Shown: in pieces, positions 1 to 7,940 of the stretch
Layout of the letters: each line of letters opens with the position of its first letter
Position numbering within the stretch: the stretch's first letter is position 1
Assembly (NCBI RefSeq): GCF_900142185.1
Contig: NZ_FQZZ01000014.1
Span: 1 to 64,000 of the forward strand
Direction: 5' to 3'
DNA length: 64,000 bases
DNA from: Lutimaribacter pacificus
GTDB lineage: Bacteria > Pseudomonadota > Alphaproteobacteria > Rhodobacterales > Rhodobacteraceae
Notes under the pieces: model-generated
Databases searched by the model: none
What the model was told of the DNA's origin: nothing
What the model saw: only the letters and a program-made list of their open reading frames with translations
Made by a program: the position numbers and the translations under genes

Positions 1-123
1 CGAAATCCGAAAGGGCAAAAGTGGACGACTTTTACGCCGCCCGCGACAACACTATGCCGTCGCTACCGTGGCCGAGTATTGCTCCGCCGTTCACACCAAC
101 TCAGCGCGGGCAAAACCCGGTTG

Positions 124-348
124 TCAGGAAGGCGGTGTGCTGGTGTTGGCCACACGTTTCTGGGCGATCCAGTCTTGAAGATCGCGGCGCGTGTAGCGCA
201 CGGAACGACCCGAAACTTTGATGAAATGCGGGCCGCCACCACGCACGCGCCAGTTTTGCAGGGCACGCACGGAGTAGCAGAGATAACTTGCGGCCTCTTT
301 CTCGTCGATCAGGCGGTCCAGATAGTCAGTATTTTCCAGCGTCTGCAT
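124..348 (-). CDS. AlpA/excisionase-like helix-turn-helix protein
   Basis: A 74-residue protein of the AlpA/MerR-like helix-turn-helix type found as an excisionase or transcriptional regulator in integrative elements. The motif runs from about residue 14, with EKEAASYL, then RALQNWRVRGGGPHF and the typical ending GRSVRYTRRDLQDWI, in which the wing contacts DNA. It is read on the same strand as the downstream recombinase gene and lies about 900 bp beyond it, as expected of a regulator of element excision. A near-perfect 19-bp inverted repeat at 381-399 lies just upstream of its start. Family assignment is firm; whether it works as a recombination directionality factor or as a repressor is inference. 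Confidence 0.8.
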   Translation of the reverse strand: MQTLENTDYLDRLIDEKEAASYLCYSVRALQNWRVRGGGPHFIKVSGRSVRYTRRDLQDWIAQKRVANTSTPPS

Positions 349-380
349 TTTTCACCTCGTTGCATCTGAATGCGATGAGA

Positions 381-399
381 CGACTATGCAGCGTAGTCG
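381..399. promoter_or_regulatory. Inverted repeat upstream of alpA-like gene
   Basis: CGACTATGC and GCGTAGTCG flank a central A, forming a 19-bp quasi-palindrome with one G-T mismatch. It sits 33 bp upstream of the AlpA-like start codon, where an operator for autoregulation would lie. Function is inferred from position only. Confidence 0.4.
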
Positions 400-454
400 G
401 GGCAGCAATCTAATGGCATAAATAGGCGCGTTTCCCGGTAATTTTGCCATCACC

Positions 455-1135
455 TTATTTTCTTAGGCCAAACGCACGCCTCGCAGCATCCCCGATGGCG
501 TGGCCGGATGGAAATTCCCGACCGTTGAAACACCACAGAACCGCAGAAAGGAATTCGAAGAACGGCCCCTTGTACGGTTGGGATGCATCAAGGCCGTCCT
601 GCCGATAACCCTCCAAAGGTCTCTTGCCGGTATGCTTTTCATAGGTCAGGGCAAGGGCCGTGATTACCTGTTCCAAACCCGCATTTTGCTTCGGTCTGCC
701 TCTGGAAGCCTTGGTCTGGCCCATCGCAGCAGGAACGACATCGGACAGCTGGGCAACACTCTCGGCAAGGCCATCGAGGACATATTCACCATAGGACAGG
801 CCCTCGTGCCGTGTTCCCACGGATATTTTCACAAACTCATCCGGCTCAACGTCGATACCGGCGGATTCCAACTCCCAAACCAGTTGCGGATGCATAGTCT
901 CGATTTCGATACGCAATGCGTCAAGAGCTTTGGTCAGCCGCCGGTAGCGCCCCTTTCTGTCTTCCGCGTTGAGACGGAACTTTGGATCGGGGCCGGGGCG
1001 GTAGCGGTCCAGTGCGGCCCGCACGTCTTCCCCAAATTCCGCGCTCGCGTGTCCGTCATGCCCGCAAAGCTGCCAGAGCTGATCCATGTCGAGGCGTGCC
1101 AAAGCCGCGTGGCGGTCGAATTTATCCTTACTCAT
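455..1135 (-). CDS. Hypothetical protein of the integrative element
   Basis: A 226-residue soluble, highly charged protein that I do not recognise. No membrane segment, signal peptide or catalytic motif is visible. The N-terminal third is rich in Arg, Asp and Lys (for example KGRYRRLTKALDALRIEIE, which could form an amphipathic helix), and the C-terminal half contains LEQVITALALTYEKHTGKRP and a short aromatic stretch. Proteins with this kind of C-terminal pattern occur between integrase and alpA genes in alphaproteobacterial islands. It lies between the recombinase and alpA genes on the same strand, so it is probably element cargo or an element maintenance function. Base composition here is lower in GC than in the chromosomal genes to the right. 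Confidence 0.7.
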   Translation of the reverse strand: MSKDKFDRHAALARLDMDQLWQLCGHDGHASAEFGEDVRAALDRYRPGPDPKFRLNAEDRKGRYRRLTKALDALRIEIETMHPQLVWELESAGIDVEPDEFVKISVGTRHEGLSYGEYVLDGLAESVAQLSDVVPAAMGQTKASRGRPKQNAGLEQVITALALTYEKHTGKRPLEGYRQDGLDASQPYKGPFFEFLSAVLWCFNGREFPSGHAIGDAARRAFGLRK

Positions 1136-1177
1136 TCCTTCCCCTTCATCCGAACGACTCCCGACACCGCGCGCATC

Positions 1178-1226
1178 CGTTACCTATACGTAACGCGCGC
1201 CGGTACTCCGCCCCGTTACATAACGG
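1178..1226. repeat. Two CGTTA/TAACG inverted repeats between integrase and hypothetical gene
   Basis: The gap between the recombinase stop and the next gene carries two inverted repeats built from the same arms: CGTTAC-N6-GTAACG at 1178-1195 and CCGTTA-CA-TAACGG at 1213-1226. They could be operator sites for an element-encoded regulator, or the second could be a hairpin at the 3' end of the recombinase message. Confidence 0.45.
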
Positions 1227-1228
1227 CC

Positions 1229-2416
1229 TTACCTGACTACATGCAGCCGCCTTGGCTTCCCCGGCCCCTTACCTATAGCCCCTGCCAGCCGTGTGGCTAC
1301 AGACCCGGCCGCACGCTGCACCGCATCGTCTTGCAGATGCGCGTATCGCAAGGTGGTTTGCAGGTTCTTGTGCCCCATGATTTCCTTGAGCGTGAACGGA
1401 TCGACCCCGCTTTGCATGGCAACCGACGCATAGGTGTGTCGCAGATCGTGAAGGCGCACGTCATCAAGACCCGCAAGCCCTCGAATACGTCGCCAAGGCT
1501 TTTGGAGGTTAACCATCGGCCCGTCTTCGCTCTCGCCTAATATTACGTAAGGGTTTCCGTCGCGGCGTGGCAGGTCCGTGAGGAGATCATACGCTTCCCT
1601 AGGTAACGGCACTCGGCGTTTACCCGTCTTGCTATCGGGCAGTTCCAGATGGTGCGGCGCTACATAACTCCAGCGCAGGGTCAGGATTTCATTCAGGCGG
1701 CATCCTGTATAGATCAGCAGAATGATGGCTGACACAGTGTAGATCGTTTCGGAGCCGTCTCCGATCACCTCGGCCAAAACCTCGCCTAGCCGAATTTGTT
1801 CCGCATCTGATAGAAACCGCTTCTTCTCTTCTTCGCGGAATTTCTTGATGCGCCGGGCCGGGTTTGATCCCGCCTGACGCAGCCCCCAATCCTCGGCTAG
1901 GTTAAACAGCTTGGACAACATGCTGGCGGCACGGTTGGCCTGATAGGGCGTCTCGCGCAGACCGTGATGAAAGGCCACCACATCGGCGCGCGTAACTTCG
2001 GCAATCTGCAAAGGCCCCAGCTTGGGCCGGATAAAACGGCGAATAATGCTTTGGTAATCTCGGGCGGTGGTCGGCTTGCAATGCTGATCGACATACTCTT
2101 CAAGGAATCGGTCACAGAGGCCCGCAACAGTCGGCGCGCGGCGCTTGGCCTGTCGCACCGCTGACGGGTCGTCCCCGCGCGCCACATCGCCCAGAAGCCG
2201 CCGTGCCTCTTTGCGCGCCTCCTCAGCAGTCAGCACGCCATGCTGGCCGATGGTAACGCGCCGCGTGCGCCGGGCAGATCGGTATTGCACCAGATAGGTC
2301 TTTTTGCCGCTTGGATAGACGCGCAGCCCGAACCCGCGCATGTCACAATCCCAGACCAGATAGTCCCGTTCACCGGCTTCGAGGCTTTCAACGGCCCGCT
2401 TGGTCAGCTTGAACAT
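1229..2416 (-). CDS. int: Tyrosine recombinase/integrase
   Basis: A 395-residue site-specific recombinase of the P4/DUF4102 integrase type that inserts the element into a tRNA gene. The N-terminal arm-binding domain (residues about 1-95) contains the usual GFGLRVYPSGKKTYLVQYR pattern. A SAM-like core-binding domain follows at about 100-180. The catalytic domain shows the first active-site arginine in YTGCRLNEILTLRW, the box II HDLRHTYAS, and GHKNLQTTLRYAH with the nucleophilic tyrosine. All catalytic residues are present, so the enzyme looks intact. The gene begins about 180 bp from the tRNA fragment at 2598-2642, which fits an attachment site at the end of the element. Confidence 0.95.
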   Translation of the reverse strand: MFKLTKRAVESLEAGERDYLVWDCDMRGFGLRVYPSGKKTYLVQYRSARRTRRVTIGQHGVLTAEEARKEARRLLGDVARGDDPSAVRQAKRRAPTVAGLCDRFLEEYVDQHCKPTTARDYQSIIRRFIRPKLGPLQIAEVTRADVVAFHHGLRETPYQANRAASMLSKLFNLAEDWGLRQAGSNPARRIKKFREEEKKRFLSDAEQIRLGEVLAEVIGDGSETIYTVSAIILLIYTGCRLNEILTLRWSYVAPHHLELPDSKTGKRRVPLPREAYDLLTDLPRRDGNPYVILGESEDGPMVNLQKPWRRIRGLAGLDDVRLHDLRHTYASVAMQSGVDPFTLKEIMGHKNLQTTLRYAHLQDDAVQRAAGSVATRLAGAIGKGPGKPRRLHVVR

Positions 2417-2443
2417 TGCCAGAACACCCTTTCCTTTGCGCCT

Positions 2444-2466
2444 GCTTCCGGAAGCTATACGGAAGC
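2444..2466. repeat. Palindrome and repeat near the attachment site
   Basis: GCTTCCGGAAGC at 2444-2455 is a perfect 12-bp palindrome, and GGAAGC recurs at 2461-2466. They lie between the recombinase start and the tRNA fragment, where integrase or excisionase arm-type sites are expected. This role is inferred from position. Confidence 0.35.
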
Positions 2467-2597
2467 AACTTGCGGCGAATTCTGGCGTTATTGATGAGTC
2501 ATGGGCGCAGAGATGGTCAATCTAATCCCATGTTTCTAATGCATTTTTGTTAGTTTGGCGGCGATGAGCGAAATGCAGCGAAATCGTCCGGGCCGTT

Positions 2598-2642
2598 CTT
2601 TTAATCAGTGGGTCGCAGGTTCGAATCCTGCACGGCTCACCA
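2598..2642 (+). other. Attachment site: 3' fragment of tRNA-Lys(TTT)
   Basis: The sequence from CTTTTAATCAG to the terminal CCA matches the 3' part of a tRNA-Lys gene with anticodon TTT. It has the 3' half of the anticodon arm, a variable loop, a complete T arm (GCAGG, loop TTCGAAT, CCTGC at 2615-2631), the acceptor strand ACGGCTC (2632-2638), discriminator A and encoded CCA. No D arm or 5' acceptor strand (GAGCCGT expected) precedes it, so it is not a functional tRNA. This is the displaced duplicate left by insertion into a tRNA gene. The element therefore occupies the sequence to the left, and the intact tRNA-Lys should lie at the element's other end, outside this window. Confidence 0.85.
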
Positions 2643-2883
2643 CTTTCAGGAATAAGATACGATTTCTCGCGGTGAGAAACCTCAGCCGCGACGGAAGTGC
2701 GCGCGGGGTCGGGCTCGGCTGGGCGGACGATACCGCAGCTTGTTGCAGAAACAGGTTTCCCGGACCTATATGAGAAATGCACCCGTTTTCGGACCTGCAC
2801 GACCACCGAGGATTGGCACGCCCTGCAAAAAACGGGAATGTGCTGCACGACGCTTCACTGTCTGCCGCACCCGGATTTCTGTC
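2643..2883. other. Intergenic region right of attachment site
   Basis: This stretch follows the displaced tRNA end and precedes a short membrane-protein reading frame. No convincing gene, RNA or hairpin was seen. It is the first chromosomal sequence beyond the integrated element. Confidence 0.4.
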
Positions 2884-3117
2884 ATGATGCTTTTCTCCAT
2901 CCTCTTTGCGCTTGTCATGCTTGCCCTCTGGGGTGCGGCTGTGGTGGGTATGTGGGTGACAACCGGGTTCCTGGGTGGTTTGGCCTTTACAGGGGTCACG
3001 CTGGCAATCGCCCGGCTGGGCTGGGGGTCCAATAAGCCCAGCCCGGAAATCGTGGGCTGGCATGGGCGCCAGCCGATTTTCGAAGATGAAGCCTGCGAAC
3101 GCTGCCGGGACGATTAA
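2884..3117 (+). CDS. Small putative membrane protein
   Basis: A 77-residue reading frame beginning with two methionines and a long hydrophobic N-terminal half (about residues 3-45, two candidate membrane helices) followed by a polar tail ending ACERCRDD. I recognise no family. The hydrophobic pattern and in-frame ATG make a real small membrane protein plausible, but there is no operon partner, and a longer minus-strand frame covers the same bases. It may be a non-coding coincidence. Confidence 0.4.
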   Translation: MMLFSILFALVMLALWGAAVVGMWVTTGFLGGLAFTGVTLAIARLGWGSNKPSPEIVGWHGRQPIFEDEACERCRDD

Positions 3118-3324
3118 GGTCGAGTTCACCGCCAGGGCGGTCCTTAACCGATCAGCGCGGGTGGCGGACTGCACGATGGCCGCTTGGGCGCGGTTATATT
3201 CTTGCATGTCCCGAAATTTTCGCAATAAAGTCAGGGAATTGCTTGGCTTTGAATGGCGCGGGCATGGTACTCGTCTGCCGAGGTGCCATTCAACACCGAT
3301 CTGAAAGAAAGGACCAACGCGAAG

Positions 3325-3612
3325 GTGAAGCCCAGCGACTTTCATATCGGTATGGAGTTTACTTCCGACGCGGATCGGTTCAGATGCACCGACATTGGCC
3401 AACGCACGATTGTTGCAATTCGGATTGATAGCGTATCCGTCACGACTCTCACGGAAACCGGAAAGCACTCGACCCGGGTTTTAAACGAGGCCGACGCCCA
3501 TGCCCAAGGGTGGTTTCTTGGCCCGCCTTACGCGGTAGCAGAGGTGGTGTTCGACGAAAACGACCTGCCAGCCTTCTGCGCGATCGAAGATTTCGGGTCG
3601 ATCCGGGAGTAG
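3325..3612 (+). CDS. Conserved hypothetical protein
   Basis: A 95-residue soluble protein beginning MKPSDFHIGMEF from a GTG, with RCTDIGQRTIVAIRID and the ending GWFLGPPYAVAEVVFDEND. I recall this pattern from short hypothetical proteins in rhizobia and Rhodobacterales; no function is known to me. The start at 3325 was chosen because that is where the conserved block begins; an in-frame ATG at 3253 would add 24 poorly conserved-looking residues. It stands alone, with an upstream gap to the small membrane protein and a downstream gap to sulP. Confidence 0.65.
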   Translation: MKPSDFHIGMEFTSDADRFRCTDIGQRTIVAIRIDSVSVTTLTETGKHSTRVLNEADAHAQGWFLGPPYAVAEVVFDENDLPAFCAIEDFGSIRE

Positions 3613-3716
3613 CAGGGCCACGGCTCACCCCCGGCCACATCACGGCGATTCACCCCTTTAATTTATTCGGTGTTTTGAATATATCCGGTACAAACACCCG
3701 GACAGGATTGCGCCCA

Positions 3717-5480
3717 ATGATATCGCCCCGTGTTCTTCGTACCAGGCTGGAGCGGCATTTGCCGATCCTCGAATGGTCCAGGACCTATGACCGCGACACG
3801 CTGACCTCGGACACGGTGGCCGCCGTGATCGTCACGATCATGCTGATCCCGCAATCGCTGGCCTATGCGCTGCTGGCCGGCCTGCCGCCCGAGGCGGGGC
3901 TTTATGCCTCGATCCTGCCGCTGGTGGCCTATGCCATCTTCGGCACCAGCCGCGCGCTGGCCGTGGGGCCGGTGGCGGTGGTGTCGCTGATGACGGCGGC
4001 GGCCATCGGCAACCTGGGCCTGACCTCGCCGGCGGAATACGCTGCCGCCGCGATCACGCTGGCCTTTATCTCGGGCCTGATTCTGACGGTGATGGGTGTC
4101 TTTCGCCTTGGCTTCCTGGCCAATTTCCTGTCGCACCCGGTGATCGCCGGTTTCATCACCGCCTCGGGCGTGCTGATCGCAACCAGCCAGATGAAGCATA
4201 TCTTCGGTATCGACGCACATGGCCATGCCCTGCCCGAACTGCTCGGCTCGCTGCTGGAAAGCCAGCACCTGACGAACCCGATCACGCTGTTCATCGGGCT
4301 GTCGACGGTCGGGTTCCTGTTCTGGGTCCGCAAGGGGCTGAAGCCGCTGCTGCTGTCGACGGGCATGAAACCGCGCCTGGCCGATATCCTGGCCAAGGCC
4401 GGGCCGGTGGGCGCCGTCGCCGCGACGACGCTGGCGACCTGGGGGTTCGGCCTGCACGAAAAGGGTGTCGCCATCGTGGGCGAGGTGCCGATGGGCCTGC
4501 CGCCGCTGACCATGCCGTCGCTCAGCCCCGACCTGTGGGGGCAGTTGTTCGTCTCGGCGCTGCTGATCTCGATCATCGGGTTCGTTGAATCGGTGTCGGT
4601 CGCACAAACGCTGGCTGCCAAGAAACGCCAGCGGATCGTGCCCGACCAGGAGCTTGTGGGGCTTGGCGCGTCGAACATCGCCGCAGCGATCAGCGGCGGT
4701 TATCCGGTGACCGGGGGCTTCGCGCGCTCGGTGGTGAATTTCGACGCCGGCGCGGAAACACCCGCGGCGGGTGCCTTTACCGCCATCGGCATCCTGCTGG
4801 CCGCGCTGCTACTGACGCCGCTGCTGTATTTCCTGCCCAAGGCGACGCTGGCGGCCACGATCATCGTCGCGGTTCTGAGCCTTGTCGATTTCTCGATCCT
4901 CACCCGCACCTGGCGCTATTCGAAAATCGATTTCGCCGCAGTCGCCGCAACCATCGTCCTGACGCTGGGCTTCGGCGTGGAAATGGGCGTGTCGGCGGGC
5001 GTCATCCTGTCGGTCGGCCTGTTCCTCTACAAGACATCGCGCCCCCATGTGGCCGAGGTCGGGCTGGTCCCCGGCACCCAGCATTTCCGCAACATCCTGC
5101 GCCACAAGGTCGACACCCACCCCGAGATGGTGACCCTGCGGATCGACGAAAGCCTGTATTTCGCCAATGCGCGCTTTCTCGAGGATTACGTCTACAACCG
5201 CATCGCCTGCGACGAACCGATCCGGCATGTCGTGCTGATGTGCTCGGCCGTGAACGAGATCGACGTGAGCGCGCTGGAAAGCCTCGAGGCGATCAACCTC
5301 CGGCTTGCCGATCTGGGCATCAAGCTGCACCTGTCCGAGGTGAAAGGCCCGGTGATGGACCGCCTGAAGCGCAGCCATTTCCTGGATGACCTGACGGGGC
5401 AGGTCTTTCTGGCGCAATACGACGCCTACCGCGCCCTGACCGGCCCGCACCCGGTGGACAGCCGCGAGGCGGGTGAGTAA
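3717..5480 (+). CDS. SulP family inorganic anion transporter
   Basis: A 587-residue secondary transporter of the SulP (SLC26) family, moving sulfate, bicarbonate or related anions across the inner membrane. Residues about 25-430 form the hydrophobic core, opening with the SulP hallmark IPQSLAYALLAGLPPEAGLY and containing GGYPVTGGFARSVVN. A cytoplasmic STAS domain fills about 455-575, with EIDVSALESLEAIN. The ATG at 3717 was chosen because the core begins soon after it; reading further upstream gives low-complexity sequence. The substrate cannot be read from sequence. The gene ends 9 bp before the DgoK-like gene, so the two may share a transcript. Confidence 0.93.
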   Translation: MISPRVLRTRLERHLPILEWSRTYDRDTLTSDTVAAVIVTIMLIPQSLAYALLAGLPPEAGLYASILPLVAYAIFGTSRALAVGPVAVVSLMTAAAIGNLGLTSPAEYAAAAITLAFISGLILTVMGVFRLGFLANFLSHPVIAGFITASGVLIATSQMKHIFGIDAHGHALPELLGSLLESQHLTNPITLFIGLSTVGFLFWVRKGLKPLLLSTGMKPRLADILAKAGPVGAVAATTLATWGFGLHEKGVAIVGEVPMGLPPLTMPSLSPDLWGQLFVSALLISIIGFVESVSVAQTLAAKKRQRIVPDQELVGLGASNIAAAISGGYPVTGGFARSVVNFDAGAETPAAGAFTAIGILLAALLLTPLLYFLPKATLAATIIVAVLSLVDFSILTRTWRYSKIDFAAVAATIVLTLGFGVEMGVSAGVILSVGLFLYKTSRPHVAEVGLVPGTQHFRNILRHKVDTHPEMVTLRIDESLYFANARFLEDYVYNRIACDEPIRHVVLMCSAVNEIDVSALESLEAINLRLADLGIKLHLSEVKGPVMDRLKRSHFLDDLTGQVFLAQYDAYRALTGPHPVDSREAGE

Positions 5481-5489
5481 ACCGCCGCC

Positions 5490-6134
5490 ATGGCAACCAC
5501 GTGGCATGCGGCGATCGACACACCGGACGGCCCCGAGATCTGGCGGATCGCGGAGGGCACGGCAACGCGTGTCGGCAGCGGAGAACCCGATCTGACAATC
5601 AGCGACGCAACCGCCGCGCAACGCTTTCCCTGCGTGCTGCAAGGCGTGGCGCCATTGATGCAGGAAACCCCGCCCGACCGCCTGCCGGCGCTGGCGCGGC
5701 TGATGACACTGGGCGCCGCCGCCGACAGCCCGAACTGGGACGGGATCGTCCTGACCCTGCTGCCCGGCAGCGCCCACTGGACCCATGTCAGCGCGGGCGA
5801 GGCGATCAGCACGCTGGGCACCCGCACGCCCCGCTTGGCCACGGTCCTGAACGCCGGGGGGCTTCTGGACCAGGCGGCGCTGAACGAGGTGATGACCCGC
5901 CCAGAACGCCTGACCGCTGCCCTCTACGCCGCGCCCGATCTGGCGCTGTCGCATCTCATCGGCGCCGATCTTGCCGCCGCGAAACGCTGGTGGCTGGGCC
6001 AGCAGGTGCGCGTTGTGGGCACGGGTTCGCTGGCACGGGCCTATGCCGATGCGCTGATGACGCAGGGCACGCCGGTCGCGGCGACGGATACCGACACCGC
6101 AATCGGCCGCGGCCTTGTCGGCCTCGTACCCTGA
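5490..6134 (+). CDS. 2-dehydro-3-deoxygalactonokinase-like protein (short)
   Basis: A 214-residue protein whose middle resembles the DgoK family of 2-keto-3-deoxy sugar acid kinases: FPCVLQGVAPLMQ, then WDGIVLTLLPGSAHWTHVSAGE and a C-terminal GTGSLARAYADAL. True DgoK proteins are about 290-300 residues and start with an ATP-binding DWGTSSLR-type motif, which is missing here, so phosphotransfer is doubtful. It follows sulP by 9 bp on the same strand without any sugar-acid catabolic gene nearby. It may be a degenerate paralogue or a sugar-binding regulator. Confidence 0.55.
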   Translation: MATTWHAAIDTPDGPEIWRIAEGTATRVGSGEPDLTISDATAAQRFPCVLQGVAPLMQETPPDRLPALARLMTLGAAADSPNWDGIVLTLLPGSAHWTHVSAGEAISTLGTRTPRLATVLNAGGLLDQAALNEVMTRPERLTAALYAAPDLALSHLIGADLAAAKRWWLGQQVRVVGTGSLARAYADALMTQGTPVAATDTDTAIGRGLVGLVP

Positions 6135-6251
6135 CCTTCACTGTTCCCTAAATACTCCTGCCGGAGGCATGAATTTCGCGCGGCGCGCTGCGGCACTCAA
6201 ACAATGTGACAGGCTATTCCAGTCCCGCGCGCATCGTGCGATATCACGGGC

Positions 6252-6848
6252 ATGGATCAGACACTCTTTTCCGGCCTTGCGCTTTTTGCCTTCGTTTCGT
6301 CGATCACGCCGGGGCCTAACAACATGATGCTGATGGCCTCGGGCGCGAATTTCGGCTTTCGCCGGACGATCCCGCACATGCTGGGGATCGGGGTCGGCTT
6401 TACCGTCATGATCGTGCTGGTCGGGCTGGGGCTGATGCAGCTTTTCGATGCCCTGCCGGTTCTGCACGACATCCTGACGGTTATCGGCGTGGCCTATCTT
6501 GTCTGGCTGGCGTGGAAGATCGCCCATGCCGACATGCCGACGACCGACGGGGGCAGCGGCCGGCCGATGACCTTCCTTCAGGCGGCGCTGTTCCAGTGGG
6601 TGAACCCCAAGGCCTGGCAGATGGGCCTGACGGCGATCACGCTTTACGCCCCCGACCGGTCGTGGCAGGCGGTTGCGCTGGTGGCGGTGTTCTTCGGAAC
6701 GATCAACCTGCCCTCGGTCAGCACCTGGACGGTCCTGGGCCAGCAGTTGCGGCGCATCCTGTCCAGCCGCCGCCGGTTGCAGGTGTTCAACTGGTCGATG
6801 GCCGCGCTTTTGCTGGCCTCGCTGCTCCCGGTTCTCTACCCGCACTGA
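6252..6848 (+). CDS. LysE/RhtB family exporter
   Basis: A 198-residue inner-membrane exporter of the LysE/RhtB superfamily, which pumps amino acids or derivatives out of the cell. The diagnostic N-terminal SSITPGPNNMMLMASGANFG is present, followed by about five to six hydrophobic segments and FQWVNPKAWQMG in the middle, as in RhtB proteins. Length is normal. The gene stands alone between the DgoK-like gene and accA, so the substrate is not indicated by context. Confidence 0.9.
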   Translation: MDQTLFSGLALFAFVSSITPGPNNMMLMASGANFGFRRTIPHMLGIGVGFTVMIVLVGLGLMQLFDALPVLHDILTVIGVAYLVWLAWKIAHADMPTTDGGSGRPMTFLQAALFQWVNPKAWQMGLTAITLYAPDRSWQAVALVAVFFGTINLPSVSTWTVLGQQLRRILSSRRRLQVFNWSMAALLLASLLPVLYPH

Positions 6849-6951
6849 GCAGCGGCAAAACGGCGGACAGGCCGACCGGTCGCCGCCCGGCACGATTGCA
6901 ATTCCCGCCGCGCAGCGTCATATAGCCTGAAACGCAGGTGGAGCAGGCGGT

Positions 6952-7914
6952 ATGACGAATTACCTCGACTTCGAAAAACCCCTCGCCGAGATCGAGGGCA
7001 AGGCCGAAGAGTTGCGCGCGATGGCGCGGCAGAACGAGGAAATGGATATCGAGGACGAGGCGGCGGCGCTGGATCGCAAGGCCGACGCGCTTCTCAAGGA
7101 TCTGTACAAATCCCTGACGCCCTGGCGCAAATGCCAGGTCGCCCGCCACCCCGACCGCCCGCATTGCCGCGATTACATCGAGGCGCTGTTCACCGAATAC
7201 ACGCCGCTGGCCGGCGACCGGAACTTTGCCGACGATCACGCGGTGATGGGGGGGCTTGCCCGTTTCGACGACCAGCCGGTGATGGTGATCGGCCACGAAA
7301 AGGGCAACGATACGAAATCCCGGATCGAACGCAATTTCGGCATGGCCCGGCCCGAAGGCTACCGCAAGGCGGTGCGCCTGATGGACATGGCCGACCGTTT
7401 CGGCCTGCCCGTCATCACCATCGTGGACACGCCCGGCGCCTATCCCGGCAAGGGCGCGGAAGAACGCGGCCAGTCCGAGGCCATCGCCCGCTCGACCGAG
7501 AAATGCCTGAGCATCGGCACACCGCTGGTCAGCGTCGTGATCGGCGAAGGCGGATCGGGCGGCGCGGTCGCCTTTGCCACCGCCAACCGCGTGGCGATGC
7601 TGGAGCATTCGGTCTATTCGGTCATCACGCCCGAGGGCTGCGCCTCGATCCTCTGGAAAGACGCCGAAAAGATGCGCGAAGCCGCCGAAGCCATGCGCCT
7701 GACCGCGCAGGACCTGCAAAAGCTGGGCGTGATCGACAGCATCATCCCCGAACCGCTGGGCGGGGCACACCGCGACAGCGATGCCGCCATCGCCGCCGTG
7801 GGCAAATCCGTGCGCGCCATGCTGGCCGAGTTGTCTGGCCAGACGCGCGACAAGCTGATCGCCGACCGCCGCCGCAAGTTCCTCGACATGGGGGCCAAGG
7901 GCCTCGCGGCCTGA
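6952..7914 (+). CDS. accA: Acetyl-CoA carboxylase carboxyltransferase subunit alpha
   Basis: A 320-residue AccA, the alpha half of the carboxyltransferase that moves carboxybiotin's CO2 to acetyl-CoA in the first step of fatty acid synthesis. It carries the N-terminal [15 protein letters not shown] helix, [33 protein letters not shown] and the active-site [11 protein letters not shown]. Length matches the family. AccD is not in this window, as is normal. It is convergent with the FAD-linked dehydrogenase gene. Confidence 0.97.
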   Translation: MTNYLDFEKPLAEIEGKAEELRAMARQNEEMDIEDEAAALDRKADALLKDLYKSLTPWRKCQVARHPDRPHCRDYIEALFTEYTPLAGDRNFADDHAVMGGLARFDDQPVMVIGHEKGNDTKSRIERNFGMARPEGYRKAVRLMDMADRFGLPVITIVDTPGAYPGKGAEERGQSEAIARSTEKCLSIGTPLVSVVIGEGGSGGAVAFATANRVAMLEHSVYSVITPEGCASILWKDAEKMREAAEAMRLTAQDLQKLGVIDSIIPEPLGGAHRDSDAAIAAVGKSVRAMLAELSGQTRDKLIADRRRKFLDMGAKGLAA

Positions 7915-7920
7915 GCGCAG

Positions 7921-7940
7921 CGCCCGTCAATTGGCGGGCG
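7921..7940. terminator. Hairpin between accA and FAD-linked dehydrogenase
   Basis: CGCCCG and CGGGCG pair around TCAATTGG just after the accA stop. It overlaps the last codons of the convergent dehydrogenase gene and has no T-run, so it is a weak candidate bidirectional terminator. Confidence 0.35.

Noticed and set aside
2540-2642. A complete tRNA-Lys gene
   Set aside because: The D arm and the 5' acceptor strand GAGCCGT are missing, so only the 3' part remains.
2522-3468. Minus-strand frames ending in a CRIRTCDPLIKR-like sequence
   Set aside because: This peptide is the known artefact of translating a tRNA 3' end in reverse; the DNA is the tRNA-Lys fragment.
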